From NCBI GenBank assembly GCA_910580005.1, contig CAJTXH010000005.1, forward strand, positions 1 to 47,732: DNA of 47,732 bases, in the 5' to 3' direction. The translations under genes and the position numbers were made by a program. Within the stretch, counting starts at the first letter, position 1, and each line of letters begins with the position of its first letter. A model generated the notes under the pieces. The model searched no databases. It had not been told where the DNA came from and saw nothing but the letters and a program-made list of their open reading frames with translations. The DNA comes from an uncultured Lachnospiraceae bacterium. Lineage in GTDB: Bacteria > Bacillota > Clostridia > Lachnospirales > Lachnospiraceae. Positions 9,061-17,915 of the stretch are shown here, piece after piece.

Positions 9061-9621
9061 ATGGAAGATGAAGAAATAATACAGCTTTTATGGGACAGGG
9101 AAGAGCAGGGGCTGGAAAGGCTGTCTGAAAAATATGGAAAGTATTGTTTTTCTGTTTCATGCCGTATTGTAAATGATAAAGAAGATGCTAAGGAATGTGT
9201 AAATGATACATGGTTTAGTGCCTGGAACTCAATTCCACCCCATAAGCCTTATAATCTGGGCGGTTACCTTGCCAAGCTTGTACGTAATATTTCTATAAAC
9301 TGTTATAAGAAAAAACATGCATCAAAACGAGGGGGCAGCAATATGGATTTAGTCTTAGAAGAACTGCCAGAGTGCATTGCTGGAAGAGATAAAACCGGGG
9401 AAAGGCTGGAATTAGAATTTCTTGTAAATATAATAGCAGACTTTTTAAATTCACAGGATAAGACAAAACGCTGGATTTTTATGCAAAGATATTTTTTTAT
9501 GGCAGATATTAAAGAAATATCAGGAAAACTTGGAATTAAAGAAGGTACTGTTAAATCAACATTATGCCGTATGCGCCAGCAGTTAAGGAAGCGGCTTGAA
9601 AAGGAGGCTGTGTATTTATGA
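9061..9621 (+). CDS. RNA polymerase ECF-type sigma factor
   Basis: The 186-residue protein has sigma region 2 (about residues 12-80: LSEKYGKYCFSVSCRIVND, DTWFSAWNSIPP) and region 4 helix-turn-helix (about 125-180: IKEISGKLGIKEGTVKSTL). It lacks regions 1 and 3, as is typical of ECF sigma factors. It would direct RNA polymerase to a small stress or envelope regulon, released when the partner anti-sigma factor is inactivated. AAGGAGATAAG precedes the ATG. Its stop overlaps the next gene's start as ATGA, indicating translational coupling with the probable anti-sigma factor. Confidence 0.93.
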   Translation: MEDEEIIQLLWDREEQGLERLSEKYGKYCFSVSCRIVNDKEDAKECVNDTWFSAWNSIPPHKPYNLGGYLAKLVRNISINCYKKKHASKRGGSNMDLVLEELPECIAGRDKTGERLELEFLVNIIADFLNSQDKTKRWIFMQRYFFMADIKEISGKLGIKEGTVKSTLCRMRQQLRKRLEKEAVYL

Positions 9622-10409
9622 AAAAAGAAGAAATTCTTTTACAGGCTATAGGTATGCTGCCAGAGGAAATGGCTGTGGAGGATGTAACAGAAGAAATCCT
9701 GGAAGGAGCTGCAAATATTGAGAAAGATGAAAAAAGGCGTAAGTTTTTACACAAATGCAGTTATGCGCTGGCAACGGCAGCGTGCTTTGCTATAATTATA
9801 ACTGGTTTATACCTTTTTAGGGGGCGGAGCATACGCCAGCCAGATACAGTTATTGACGAAAACGTAAATATTATAACAGGCAAAAGCAGCAGTGAATATA
9901 CAAATATAAAATTTTTTCTTTATGGGAATAAAAGCAATAGGGAACAGCAGAAAACCGGTACAGAGGACAGTATTTATAATGGCATTGTAAGCAAAGAGGT
10001 TTTATATGGAAAGACAGTTGAACTGGAAACAGCAAGGTATATTATCTTTGGAATGGACAGGGACTTTTACTTTACAATTCCACAAAAACCAGGCAAAACA
10101 TATATACTTAATGAAAAAAGCGGAAAAAAACATTTTGTAAAAGAAGAGAAGGTATTATGTAAAGCAGGAAACAAGGTTTATTTTGATATATCAGGTACAA
10201 AAGTGGATAAGGGCAGTATTTGCAATATAGAAGCCTGGGATAAAGAGGGCATAGAATTGGCAGCATTTACAGATATATATTTAAAAAATGGCAAAGACAT
10301 TAAAAAGGCAGCAAGGTTTTATATTGGGGAAAAAGAAAAAAATAAAACAGGCAAAGTTAAGAAAGGAGATGTATATTATGGATTTCTTGAAATTGAAAAT
10401 GGCAATTAG
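9618..10409 (+). CDS. Probable anti-sigma factor, single-pass membrane protein
   Basis: A cytoplasmic N-terminus of about 46 residues, one transmembrane helix (about residues 48-68, ALATAACFAIIITGLYLF) and an extracytoplasmic domain of about 195 residues give the usual layout of an ECF anti-sigma factor. No zinc-binding HxxxCxxC motif is evident, so it is not a ZAS-type protein. The external domain looks beta-rich. The ATGA overlap with the sigma gene is the main argument for the role. The C-terminal 32 bases overlap the next gene. Confidence 0.75.
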   Translation: MKKEEILLQAIGMLPEEMAVEDVTEEILEGAANIEKDEKRRKFLHKCSYALATAACFAIIITGLYLFRGRSIRQPDTVIDENVNIITGKSSSEYTNIKFFLYGNKSNREQQKTGTEDSIYNGIVSKEVLYGKTVELETARYIIFGMDRDFYFTIPQKPGKTYILNEKSGKKHFVKEEKVLCKAGNKVYFDISGTKVDKGSICNIEAWDKEGIELAAFTDIYLKNGKDIKKAARFYIGEKEKNKTGKVKKGDVYYGFLEIENGN

Positions 10410-11163
10410 AATGTCATGGAAGATATTTTTTGTGTTTATACTGGTAATACCAGTAATATGTGGGTGCAGTGCAGAAAAAAAACATGCAGCAGTAAATACA
10501 AAGCAGGCTGCAATAGAAGCAGGCAATGATGGTGAAAACAAAAATACTAAGACAGAAGTTATTAAAAATGAAAGAAAGACAGATGAGAGCCAGTTATATA
10601 AAAATGTGCCAGTATACAGCAAAAACCAAAAGAAAAAGATTAAAAAATACCTGTCTTCACTTCCAGACAAAATAACTGAGAAAGAGGCAAAGAAAAAAGG
10701 CATAGTGATAGAAACATATGATGCAGATAAAAATGATTTTAATACTATGTGGCAGGGATTTTATAAGTATGCAAGGGAAGGTGAAGAAGCATTAAAAACA
10801 AAGGATGGTGTAATTAAGTGTTATGCAGAACCATTTAAGGCTGCTATTGTGCTTTTAAGATATACTACAGAAGGTGATGCCTGTTATATCTATATATCAT
10901 TTATAGAAGGTGAATATTATGTAATAACTGACAGCAGCAGGGATAAATTCGGGGCATACAAGGGAGATGGAATTGATGAGATTGGAACTTTTAAATCTTT
11001 AAGAAAGAGAAAGGAAGCAACAAGGTGTGGAAGACTGAATTATTATGTGACATATTCTGTTTTTAAGAAACAAGGCATTTCAAAGAAGGAAATTAAAAAG
11101 ATTATTAAAAAATCTGGTTCATATGTTAGCAAATATTATGATTTATTTGGTTATTATATTTAA
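10378..11163 (+). CDS. Lipoprotein of the ECF sigma operon
   Basis: Residues 1-30 are a signal peptide with a lipobox-like VICGC (Cys30 as lipidation site), followed by a Lys-rich linker (about 31-80) and a mixed alpha/beta domain of about 180 residues with no recognised family. It is probably anchored on the outer face of the membrane, where it may be a sensor, or a target, for the neighbouring sigma/anti-sigma pair; that is inference. I chose the ATG at 10378, seven bases after AAAGGAG, rather than an in-frame start at 10288. It overlaps the anti-sigma gene by 32 bases. Confidence 0.75.
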   Translation: MDFLKLKMAIRMSWKIFFVFILVIPVICGCSAEKKHAAVNTKQAAIEAGNDGENKNTKTEVIKNERKTDESQLYKNVPVYSKNQKKKIKKYLSSLPDKITEKEAKKKGIVIETYDADKNDFNTMWQGFYKYAREGEEALKTKDGVIKCYAEPFKAAIVLLRYTTEGDACYIYISFIEGEYYVITDSSRDKFGAYKGDGIDEIGTFKSLRKRKEATRCGRLNYYVTYSVFKKQGISKKEIKKIIKKSGSYVSKYYDLFGYYI

Positions 11164-11170
11164 CTTTTAA

Positions 11171-11204
11171 GGCAGGGTGCAGTAAATGCGTCCTGCCAGT
11201 TTTA
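11171..11204 (+). terminator. Probable intrinsic terminator
   Basis: GGCAGG (11171-11176) pairs with CCTGCC (11192-11197), with an inner TGCA/TGCG pairing, and is followed by AGTTTTAC. It ends the ECF operon. The T-run is short, so efficiency may be moderate. Confidence 0.65.
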
Positions 11205-11277
11205 CATTATATGACATAATCCGGCATCATATGACACAAATTTTTTGTTATTTTTTGGAATATTTTGATATAAATAT

Positions 11278-11306
11278 TTGACGAAACACAACATCTAGTG
11301 TAAAAT
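11278..11306 (+). promoter_or_regulatory. Candidate sigma-A promoter of the HPt gene
   Basis: TTGACG (11278-11283), a 17-base spacer and TAAAAT (11301-11306) lie in the 329-base gap before the HPt gene. The rest of that gap is AT-rich with no gene visible. Confidence 0.55.
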
Positions 11307-11492
11307 TATTGTAGTGTTTAGCATTGTCAATGTTACTTATAAGAACTTTATGTTATATTATGTGTTTATATAAGGTAACAGTTTGATTTTATATTATGCA
11401 TGAGGCTTGATAGTAACTATATATGGCATGCAGCTATAATAAAATATATGATGAAAAGTTTGTATTTAATATACAAGGGAATGGAGAGTAAA

Positions 11493-11861
11493 ATGGATGA
11501 ATATAAGAGGACAACTCTTAAAAATGCAGGAGTTAATATTGATGAAGCAAGTGAAAGGTTTATGGGCAATTATCCGTTTATGGACAAATGCTTTATAATG
11601 TTTATAAATGATAAGAACTTCATAAAACTTAAAGAAGCAGTTTCTAATAATAATATTGAGGAGGCGTTTATAGCAGCGCATACATTAAAGGGGGTATGTG
11701 GCGAATTATCTATTTATAAGCTTGGCAGCATTGTCTGCCGTATGTCATATATGTTAAAGGCAGGGGACATAAAATCAGCTTCTGAAATTATGCCAGAAGC
11801 AATATATGAATATGAAATGTTATCAAAAGTTTTTAATACATGCCTGCCATTAGCAGAATAA
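11493..11861 (+). CDS. Orphan histidine phosphotransfer (HPt) protein
   Basis: This 122-residue helical protein carries the HPt signature AAHTLKGVCGEL with the phosphorylatable histidine at residue 63. HPt proteins pass phosphoryl groups between response-regulator receiver domains in multistep phosphorelays. No histidine kinase or receiver gene is adjacent, so the partners lie elsewhere. I chose the ATG at 11493, preceded by GGAGAGTAAA, over in-frame ATGs at 11400 and 11484. It has its own promoter candidate upstream and a hairpin terminator downstream, so it is probably monocistronic. Confidence 0.85.
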   Translation: MDEYKRTTLKNAGVNIDEASERFMGNYPFMDKCFIMFINDKNFIKLKEAVSNNNIEEAFIAAHTLKGVCGELSIYKLGSIVCRMSYMLKAGDIKSASEIMPEAIYEYEMLSKVFNTCLPLAE

Positions 11862-11863
11862 TG

Positions 11864-11877
11864 GTTACTATGAACAG
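11864..11877 (+). repeat. Short remnant of family A repeat
   Basis: GTTACTATGAACAG matches one arm of the family A hairpin exactly (compare 20-33). No second arm follows, so this is either a remnant or a chance match beside the terminator. Confidence 0.35.
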
Positions 11878-11880
11878 ATT

Positions 11881-11905
11881 GCCAGGAGCTTTGTCCTGGC
11901 TTTTT
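11881..11905 (+). terminator. Intrinsic terminator of HPt gene
   Basis: GCCAGGA / TCCTGGC form a 7-bp stem with a short loop, followed by TTTTT. Confidence 0.85.
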
Positions 11906-11993
11906 AAATATATAATAGATTTTGGGCTTTGGTTGTGGTATAATGCAGAATATCATGTCAAGGCTCTTTAAGATATGGAAGGAGAAATTAATA

Positions 11994-13217
11994 ATGCGTT
12001 ATTATTATCCAGATTATTTTGATAAGTTTACATGTGCAGTGGGGATGGAGTGTCCTGACAGCTGTTGCCATATATGGCAGATTACAGTTGATAAAAAGAC
12101 ATTAAAAAAATATAAAAAGGTTGGAGGCAGCCTTGGACAGCGTATGCGTGAAAAGATTGACCAGAGGACAGGTAATATAGAGCCGCATGGTGAAGAAAAC
12201 CGTTGTGAGTTCCTTAATAATGACAACCTGTGTGATATAGTCCTTGGGCTTGGTGAAGATTATCTTTGCAATACATGTCATACACATCCAAGGCATGAAG
12301 AAGTATATTATAATGTGCGTGAGCGTTCAATTGCAATTACATGCCCTATAGCGTGCAAAGAACTGCTTATGCGTCAAGAGCCTGTTGTTATAAAAACAGA
12401 AGAAGATAATAAAAAAGACAGGCACGACAGGCATTTTGATGCACCGTTGTTTGCACAGCTTGAAAATGTACGTGACGGGATGTTAAAACTTGCACAAAAA
12501 AGGGATATAGATATATTTATACGTATGTCCCTTCTGCTTGGAATGGCACATGACATAGAAAGGCGTATAAGAAAAAGACAGGCAAGAAACAAAGGCAGGT
12601 TTATTAATAAAATATTCCCGTCATTCCAGGAGTTTACACTTGATGAGACAGATGATATAAAAAAGATTATTTCTTCCTATAGTGATGTTTCTGCATACAA
12701 TAGTATGGCAAAACATATTATGACAGAAGATATTTCTGTAAAGCAGGCAGTCACAGATATGTTATTTACATTATGTACAATGGAACCTTTAAGGAATACA
12801 TGGATACCATATATACAAAGTGTAATAAATATCAGGACACAGATGGAGGAAGAAGAATATATAAAGTGCCAGAAAGAATTTAAAGAGGAAATAACAGAAA
12901 TACAGCTTGAACAGATGCTGTTTTATTTTGTGTATCTTTATTGCTGCAGTGCAACATATGACAGGATGCTGCTTGCCAAAATTAAAATGGCAGTTGCCAA
13001 TACTTTAATAATACGTGAATTATGGTTTATGAAATGGCTTGAAGATGATAAGATGCTTACAGAAGATGCACAGGCAGACCTTGCACACTGGTTTGTGCGT
13101 GAAGTTGAGAATTCAGATGAAAACATAGAGCAGTGGGACAGTCTTATGCAGAGAAACCCAAGGTTTTCGCTAGACATAATGGTTAAAATTTTATGGCATT
13201 CCATGAACTGGCATTAA
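11994..13217 (+). CDS. FliB-like lysine N-methylase
   Basis: The 407-residue protein matches the flagellin lysine-N-methylase family. It opens with a YYPDYFDKFTC motif, then clustered cysteines in CAVGMECPDSCCHIW (about residues 11-25), and CEFLNNDNLC and LCNTCHTHPR (about 66-99), consistent with an iron-sulfur or metal centre. FliB methylates lysines of flagellin in enterobacteria. No flagellar gene is present here, so the substrate may be another surface protein. AAGGAGAAATTAATA precedes the ATG at 11994, which I prefer to the in-frame ATG at 11922. It is the first gene of a close-packed run reaching 19098. Confidence 0.85.
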   Translation: MRYYYPDYFDKFTCAVGMECPDSCCHIWQITVDKKTLKKYKKVGGSLGQRMREKIDQRTGNIEPHGEENRCEFLNNDNLCDIVLGLGEDYLCNTCHTHPRHEEVYYNVRERSIAITCPIACKELLMRQEPVVIKTEEDNKKDRHDRHFDAPLFAQLENVRDGMLKLAQKRDIDIFIRMSLLLGMAHDIERRIRKRQARNKGRFINKIFPSFQEFTLDETDDIKKIISSYSDVSAYNSMAKHIMTEDISVKQAVTDMLFTLCTMEPLRNTWIPYIQSVINIRTQMEEEEYIKCQKEFKEEITEIQLEQMLFYFVYLYCCSATYDRMLLAKIKMAVANTLIIRELWFMKWLEDDKMLTEDAQADLAHWFVREVENSDENIEQWDSLMQRNPRFSLDIMVKILWHSMNWH

Positions 13218-13255
13218 ACATTTTGAGCCACCAGAGGTGGCATGGGAGGACTATT

Positions 13256-14155
13256 ATGGAATACAAAATTTTAGAGAGAGATGCAAAGCTTGGTGATTAT
13301 AGTGCAGCTAAAAAGCTCCAGCAGAGGCAGGAAAAGCTGGAAACCCTTCCTATAAGGGATGCTTTCGGGTATCCACTGGCATGGTGTCCTGATGCAGTCC
13401 CTGGTGTCCTGCTTGATGACATTAATAAAATGTATAACAGCATTTCGGTAACAGATATTGATACTGATATTTCCATTGAAAAGGAATCATTCCATAGCTG
13501 CCGCATAGAAGGCGCTGATACATCACTTGATGAACTTTTTGATATTTTCAGGGCAAAGAGGACTGAAAAAAAAGGTGATAAAATGATTTTAAATACATAC
13601 CGGGCAGTTAAATTCCTTAACCTTACAGCAAAAAGGAATGTAGATACACTTGTACGCCTATGGGAAATAGTAACAGACGGTGTATGTGACAACCCCAGCC
13701 TTTCAGGCAGCAAGTTCAGGACAGGGGTTGTTACTGTAGGCACACACCAGGCGCCAGAGGTGGAACTGCTTGATTACTGCATGAAGCAGTTTTTTGAATT
13801 TTATAATGGGCAAAATATAGAATGTCCATATATAAAGGTCGCAATAATACACTTTTATTTTGTATATATGCACCCGTTCTGTGATGGTAATGGGCGTATT
13901 GCAAGGCTTATTACATCAGATTTCCTTATACATTCAGGGCTGTATAATTTCAGTGCCCTTACGCTTAGCAAGACAATTAATGAAACAGCGCCAGATTATT
14001 ACAAGGCAATAGAAAATAGTGAAAACTCATTACATGATGTCACGCCATTTATACAATATATGCTAAAAACAGTTTATGATAACTTATATGAAGTGCTTGA
14101 AGGACAGGACAGGTATATTGTAAAACATACGGACTGGGGGAAGGTATTTGTATGA
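13256..14155 (+). CDS. Fic family protein (probable AMP-transferase)
   Basis: The core motif HPFCDGNGRIAR (about residues 205-216) is the canonical Fic HxFx(D/E)GNGRxxR, which transfers AMP, or occasionally another nucleotide part, to target hydroxyl groups. An inhibitory helix of the (S/T)xxxE(G/N) type is visible as SCRIEG near residues 81-86, placing this in the self-inhibited class with the inhibitor N-terminal. GGGAGGACTATT precedes the ATG at 13256. The stop overlaps the cyclase start as ATGA, giving translational coupling. Targets cannot be read from sequence. Confidence 0.93.
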   Translation: MEYKILERDAKLGDYSAAKKLQQRQEKLETLPIRDAFGYPLAWCPDAVPGVLLDDINKMYNSISVTDIDTDISIEKESFHSCRIEGADTSLDELFDIFRAKRTEKKGDKMILNTYRAVKFLNLTAKRNVDTLVRLWEIVTDGVCDNPSLSGSKFRTGVVTVGTHQAPEVELLDYCMKQFFEFYNGQNIECPYIKVAIIHFYFVYMHPFCDGNGRIARLITSDFLIHSGLYNFSALTLSKTINETAPDYYKAIENSENSLHDVTPFIQYMLKTVYDNLYEVLEGQDRYIVKHTDWGKVFV

Positions 14156-16215
14156 ATAAAGGGCTAAAGAAGCTTACAAGGAAAGAGAGGGCTGTATATC
14201 TTTCAGTTTTTTCAGTTTTTTATATTTTGCTTTCACTGTTATTTACATATTTTAAACCAATCAATACAATAGATTATATGGTAAGTGACTTTTTCTACCA
14301 GTCATTAGTTGAGAAAAAAGAAAGAAGTTTAAATATAAAAATAATTGCCATAGATGAAAAAACAGCCAGCCATCTTGGCAGTTTTAAAAACTGGGAGAGA
14401 AGTGAGGCAGCAAAGCTTGTAAATTACTTAAATACTAATGGAAATGAGCCAGATGTTATTGCATTTGGACTTGATTTCCATGATGAAAAAGGCAGTGAAG
14501 GTGATAATGAACTTGTAAGTGCCTGCCGTGAACATGGAAATGTATGTATAAGTTCAATTGTAGAAACAGGGAAAAAGAGGGAAGCCAAGGCACAAAAAGT
14601 ACGCCCAGCTTCTATGACATCCAGCTTAAATAATCCAGAGGAAGAGATGCATGCAGGTGCACCTGTTTATAACCCGCCACATGGCACAATGGGTGGTGAA
14701 AAAATAACAGGGGTATCTACGCCGTTTAAAGCCCTGCTGCCACATATTGCCACAGGTGTTATAAATACAGCAAGGAGTGATGATGACGGCTATATAAGAA
14801 GTTTAATTGCAAGTGTTAATTATAATGATACACATTATGAAAGCTTCCCTATTGTAGTGTACAGGATGTACTTATACCAGAATGGGAAAGACTATGAGAT
14901 ACCCAAAGCCAACTATGAAAATGAATTAGGTATAAACTATTCTAAAAATGGTGGTAATTTCAAGAAATATTCATATTATGATGTTATAACAGGCAAAGTA
15001 GATAAGAAGAAGTTTAAAAACGGTGTTGTACTTGTTGGCGACTATACAGAAGGCAGTACGTTTAATGTTCCAAACCGCAGGACATCACAGATAAATGAAA
15101 TCGAACTTCAGGCAGGCATATTAAGTGCATTGGTACAGAATAATACAATACATTATGCACATAAATGGTTTCTTGCTATATGGTATTCACTGTTTGCAGT
15201 GCTTTTCTTTGTTGCAACATCGCATAGCAGTGGGCCCAATATGATTTTTTCTTCAGTTGTACTTATTGCAGTACAGGTATTTTCAAGCTGTCTTTTAAAT
15301 GTATGGGGGTATTATATACCGCTGCTGCGTATTATAATGCTTATTATAACTATTGCCGCAGTAAATCTTATAGCAGGGTATATTATAATAAAAAGGCAAA
15401 GGTATTCCCTTGAAAAAGTATTTAAAAAATATGTTGATGAACAGGTGGTTAATGAAATTAAAGATGGCGGCATAGATGTTTCAATTGGAGGCAAAAGAAA
15501 AGATATTGCGGTTCTTTTTGTAGACATAAGGGGGTTTACGCCTCTTTCTGAAAACCTTCTGCCAGAGCAGGTTGTAGATATTTTAAACAGCTACCTTACA
15601 ATTATTGCAGATGCGGTAGCCAGTAATGGTGGTACACTTGATAAATTTATAGGGGATGCTGCAATGGCTGTCTTTAATTCACCGGCTGACCTTGATGACT
15701 ATGTATTCAGGGCAGTATGTACTGCATGGGACATACTTTCCAATGGGGCAGCCCTCCGGCAGGAGTGCCTGGAAAAATATGGTGTAGAGGTAGAATTCGG
15801 CATTGGTGTCCACTGTGGTGATGCGGTTATAGGCAATATTGGCAGCCAGAACAGAATGGAATATACAGCTATAGGTGATACTGTAAATACAGCTTCAAGG
15901 CTTGAGGGCGTGGCAGAGCCAGGACAGATACTTATAACAAGGGCAGTTGCAAGAGGCGCTGGCAACAGGATTGAAATATCATTTGCAGGAGAATACAGCC
16001 TTAAAGGAAAGAAGAAAAAAATTGCCGCATATGAGATTAATAATATAAAAGAAAAACCTGCGCCATTAAAACATGAAAAAAGCATTGAGGAAAAATATGC
16101 AGAAAGCATAAAAGAAATTAAAAAAGTACAGGAAAAATACCTTGCAAATGTACAGGAAATAAAAGAAGGGTTTAAAGAGGGGATAAAAGCAGAAATAGTA
16201 AAAGGGGGAAAGTAA
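14152..16215 (+). CDS. CHASE2-domain class III adenylate cyclase
   Basis: A transmembrane helix (about residues 16-38) precedes an extracytoplasmic CHASE2-type sensor (about 40-335). Three closely spaced helices (about 338-425) and a cytoplasmic class III cyclase domain (about 448-625) follow. The cyclase has both metal-binding regions (VLFVDIRGFTPLSE and LDKFIGDAAMAVFN), an adenine-type lysine in LDKF, and YTAIGDTVNTASRLE with the catalytic Asn and Arg. The 60-residue Lys/Glu tail is probably helical. It would make cAMP, or possibly cGMP, in response to an outside signal. Its start overlaps the Fic stop by four bases. Confidence 0.92.
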   Translation: MNKGLKKLTRKERAVYLSVFSVFYILLSLLFTYFKPINTIDYMVSDFFYQSLVEKKERSLNIKIIAIDEKTASHLGSFKNWERSEAAKLVNYLNTNGNEPDVIAFGLDFHDEKGSEGDNELVSACREHGNVCISSIVETGKKREAKAQKVRPASMTSSLNNPEEEMHAGAPVYNPPHGTMGGEKITGVSTPFKALLPHIATGVINTARSDDDGYIRSLIASVNYNDTHYESFPIVVYRMYLYQNGKDYEIPKANYENELGINYSKNGGNFKKYSYYDVITGKVDKKKFKNGVVLVGDYTEGSTFNVPNRRTSQINEIELQAGILSALVQNNTIHYAHKWFLAIWYSLFAVLFFVATSHSSGPNMIFSSVVLIAVQVFSSCLLNVWGYYIPLLRIIMLIITIAAVNLIAGYIIIKRQRYSLEKVFKKYVDEQVVNEIKDGGIDVSIGGKRKDIAVLFVDIRGFTPLSENLLPEQVVDILNSYLTIIADAVASNGGTLDKFIGDAAMAVFNSPADLDDYVFRAVCTAWDILSNGAALRQECLEKYGVEVEFGIGVHCGDAVIGNIGSQNRMEYTAIGDTVNTASRLEGVAEPGQILITRAVARGAGNRIEISFAGEYSLKGKKKKIAAYEINNIKEKPAPLKHEKSIEEKYAESIKEIKKVQEKYLANVQEIKEGFKEGIKAEIVKGGK

Positions 16216-17000
16216 TGGGAAAATTATATTGCATACCATCACTCCAGGAGATAGACAGTTATCTGGGATTTGCAGAAAAATATAATGCAGGCTTTGAATA
16301 TAATGATTTTTTTGTAACAGGGCTTCTTGATGATGAGGAGGCATTAAATAGAGTAATAAAGCAGTATATGGCAGTACACCATGACCGCAGCAGCGATACG
16401 ATGCATGGTGCATTTCTTGATATATGTGTGAACAGTGCAGATTCAAGGATATTTGAAGCAAGCGATTACAGGGTGCGCCAATGTATGGACATTGCTGTAA
16501 AAATGGGGCTTAAGGCAGTTATATTCCATACAAATTATATTGTGAACTTCAGGCTGCGTTCATACCTTGATTCATGGATTGGCAGGAATGAAGAATACTG
16601 GAGGCGTATATTAAAGGATTACCAGGAACAGCAAGTGTATATTGAAAATATGTTTGATGATGCCCCAGCAATGTTAAAATCACTTGCAGAAAAAATGGCA
16701 GATGAACCACGTTTTGGTGTCTGCCTGGATGTTGCACATGCATGTATATCAGGCCTGCCTGTCCAGGACTGGTACGATGTAATGTTTCCTTATGTAAAGC
16801 ATATCCACATTAATGACAATGATGGTGTTGAGGATTTACACAATCCTGTAGGCACGGGCATAATAGAATGGGACAAGTTCAGCAGATGGTGCAGCGGGCT
16901 TGGCAAAGAACCATCAGTGCTTGTTGAAACCAGGGGGTACAGACACCTGGAAGCATCAGTGGAATATATGCAGAAAAACAGCATATATCCATTTGTATAG
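16215..17000 (+). CDS. TIM-barrel sugar phosphate isomerase/epimerase-like protein
   Basis: The 261-residue cytoplasmic protein has the AP-endonuclease-2 / xylose-isomerase-like barrel pattern with metal-binding positions ENMFDD (about 136), CLDVAHA (about 173) and HIHINDNDG (about 196-204), followed by HNPVGTGIIEW. The family isomerises or epimerises sugars, and the substrate is not evident. Its ATG shares one base with the cyclase stop (TAATG), so it is translationally coupled, with GGGGGAAAG as SD. Confidence 0.85.
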   Translation: MGKLYCIPSLQEIDSYLGFAEKYNAGFEYNDFFVTGLLDDEEALNRVIKQYMAVHHDRSSDTMHGAFLDICVNSADSRIFEASDYRVRQCMDIAVKMGLKAVIFHTNYIVNFRLRSYLDSWIGRNEEYWRRILKDYQEQQVYIENMFDDAPAMLKSLAEKMADEPRFGVCLDVAHACISGLPVQDWYDVMFPYVKHIHINDNDGVEDLHNPVGTGIIEWDKFSRWCSGLGKEPSVLVETRGYRHLEASVEYMQKNSIYPFV

Positions 17001-17018
17001 AAAGGAAAGGTAGTATAT

Positions 17019-17915
17019 ATGGTTTCAGAATCAGTAATAAAAGCAATGCTGGAAGCATCAGCATTAAGTTTTGTAATTCCATTTGCATTTGTGCTTATAT
17101 GGAAGATTAGGTTACATAAAAGCATAGTGCCATCATTAATTGGTGCACTAGTATTTTTAACATTTGGCATAATATTAAAATCTGTGCCAAATCTGCTTTT
17201 CCTGTCAACGGACAACACTGTTTCACGCTTTATCAATGGCAATATATGGGCTTATGCGGTATATTGCGGGCTGGCAGCAGGCATATTTGAGGAAGCAGGG
17301 CGTTATGTGGCATTCAGGTTTTTCCTTAATAAACATGGTTACAGGGAGAGCTCTGTTGCATACGGTCTTGGGCATGGCGGCATTGAGTGTATTGTAGTCC
17401 TTGGATTTGCAATGTTACAGAACTTTACATATGCACAGATTATAAATGCAGGCCAGATGGAAGAGATGATATCAGCATTTCCAGATGAAAACGCCAGGGC
17501 TGTTTTCAGAGAGTTACAACAGGCTGTTATAAATATGACGGTACAGGATTGCATATGGGCAGGGGCTGAGAGGCTTTCCGCACTGGCACTGCAGGTATCA
17601 TTATCAGTGCTTGTATACCAGGCTGCAAGAATGCAGAATAAAAAACATTTCCTTGCAATAGCAATACTGCTCCATGCACTTATAGATGTATTTGCGGCAT
17701 TTAGCCAGCAGGGAAGAATTCCAGTTGAAGTTATAGAAATAGTGATAATGATTTATGCACTTATAGTTTCAATATTTGCATATAAAATATATGCAGGCCT
17801 TCCACATGATGAAAAGAAATCATCTGAAAGCAGGCAGAACTGGGCATTTGCATCAAAAAAACTGGAAAAAGACAGCAGCAGCAATGGCAGCACAGGAGAT
17901 AATAATGAAAATTAA
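17019..17915 (+). CDS. YhfC-family membrane protease-like protein
   Basis: About seven hydrophobic segments carry a GIFEEAGRYVAFR motif (about residues 88-100), GLGHGGIECI (about 110-119) and LLHALIDVF near residue 219. These are the conserved Glu/His positions of the YhfC group of putative intramembrane metalloproteases. Its substrate is unknown. The last 35 residues are polar and cytoplasmic. GAAAGGAAAGG precedes the ATG. It lies 18 bases after the epimerase-like gene and overlaps the next by 11 bases. Confidence 0.88.
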   Translation: MVSESVIKAMLEASALSFVIPFAFVLIWKIRLHKSIVPSLIGALVFLTFGIILKSVPNLLFLSTDNTVSRFINGNIWAYAVYCGLAAGIFEEAGRYVAFRFFLNKHGYRESSVAYGLGHGGIECIVVLGFAMLQNFTYAQIINAGQMEEMISAFPDENARAVFRELQQAVINMTVQDCIWAGAERLSALALQVSLSVLVYQAARMQNKKHFLAIAILLHALIDVFAAFSQQGRIPVEVIEIVIMIYALIVSIFAYKIYAGLPHDEKKSSESRQNWAFASKKLEKDSSSNGSTGDNNEN

